DNA of 64,000 bases from positions 22,190,552-22,254,551 of the forward strand of contig OX463832.1 in NCBI GenBank assembly GCA_949825045.1, given 5' to 3'. Both the position numbers and the translations under genes were made by a program. The stretch is from Argyresthia goedartella (lineage: Eukaryota > Arthropoda > Insecta > Lepidoptera > Argyresthiidae). This document shows positions 63,822 through 64,000 of this stretch, piece by piece; position 1 is the stretch's first letter; every line of letters begins with the position of its first letter. The notes beneath the pieces were generated by a model. That model saw only the letters and a program-made list of their open reading frames with translations. It searched no databases and was not told the DNA's origin.

Positions 63822-64000
63822 ATAATAATAATAATTATACATACATTGGACACCATTTACACACATTGATCTAGCCCCAAACTAGGATTCCCTGAATCTT
63901 GGGTACTAGACAACGATACACATACTTATATCGATAAATATTATACTTAGATAGACAAACAACCATGAAAAGGGTACGAACATCCGTTCTCATCAAACAA
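63822..64000 (-). mobile_element. tRNA-derived SINE, family 1, copy 6, cut by window end
   Basis: Tail 'acattggacaccatttacac', 'ctagccccaaactaggattc' and body up to 'ccgttctcatcaaacaa'. The head lies beyond 64000. Confidence 0.85.

Overview
This is a eukaryotic window. Spliced C2H2 zinc-finger exons with GT/AG boundaries, an odorant-binding-protein exon, an intronless ribosomal protein L37a copy and a dense, nested load of transposable elements all point to an insect. Recurring repeats that resemble known lepidopteran ones (a tRNA-headed SINE, a short CTAG-ended Helitron-like repeat, and the 'ggttccg...gagtccgactcgcactt' repeat) make a moth or butterfly most likely. No species is claimed. Nothing bacterial, plasmid-like or CRISPR-like is present.

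Host genes. Two ZAD/C2H2 zinc-finger genes of similar design point away from each other. Gene 1 is on the minus strand, with six exons traced from 29337 down to 9080. In order they encode a degenerate repeat plus the first ZAD cysteine pair, the second ZAD pair, two linker exons and two zinc-finger exons; every junction is in frame. Gene 2 is on the plus strand, with six exons from 44196 to 62538: the second ZAD half, an acidic and then a basic linker, and zinc fingers. It continues past the last exon seen. Both genes lack ends here. Between them, on the minus strand, lies the last coding exon of an odorant-binding protein (42204-42556). A ribosomal protein L37a retrocopy (6866-7138) sits inside a repeat.

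Mobile elements. (a) 960-6560: a 136/157-bp tandem array interrupted by a SINE and a CR1/Jockey-type LINE. (b) 17101-22624: a full-length RNase-H-bearing LINE of the I type, with a 12-bp target duplication and a decayed ORF2. (c) 23976-28387: a hAT transposon with an 8-bp duplication, itself carrying other insertions. (d) 34633-42210: a BEL/Pao LTR retrotransposon with a 5-bp duplication, inserted two codons before the stop of the odorant-binding-protein gene. (e) 44708-46015: a DD37D mariner inside a SINE inside a terminal-inverted-repeat module, three levels deep. (f) 48398-54523: a second BEL/Pao element with a long intact pol frame but a deletion running from its 5' LTR into gag, inserted in an old LINE ORF1. 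Many foldback elements, MITEs, LINE 3' ends and one Helitron-like element fill the introns.

How it fits together. The window is a pair of rapidly diversifying zinc-finger regulators plus a chemosensory-type gene, whose introns and 3' ends have been greatly enlarged by several waves of transposition. Exon phases and target-site duplications allow the order of insertion to be read at several places. Exon boundaries and family calls come from reading the sequence only; no alignment or search was run.
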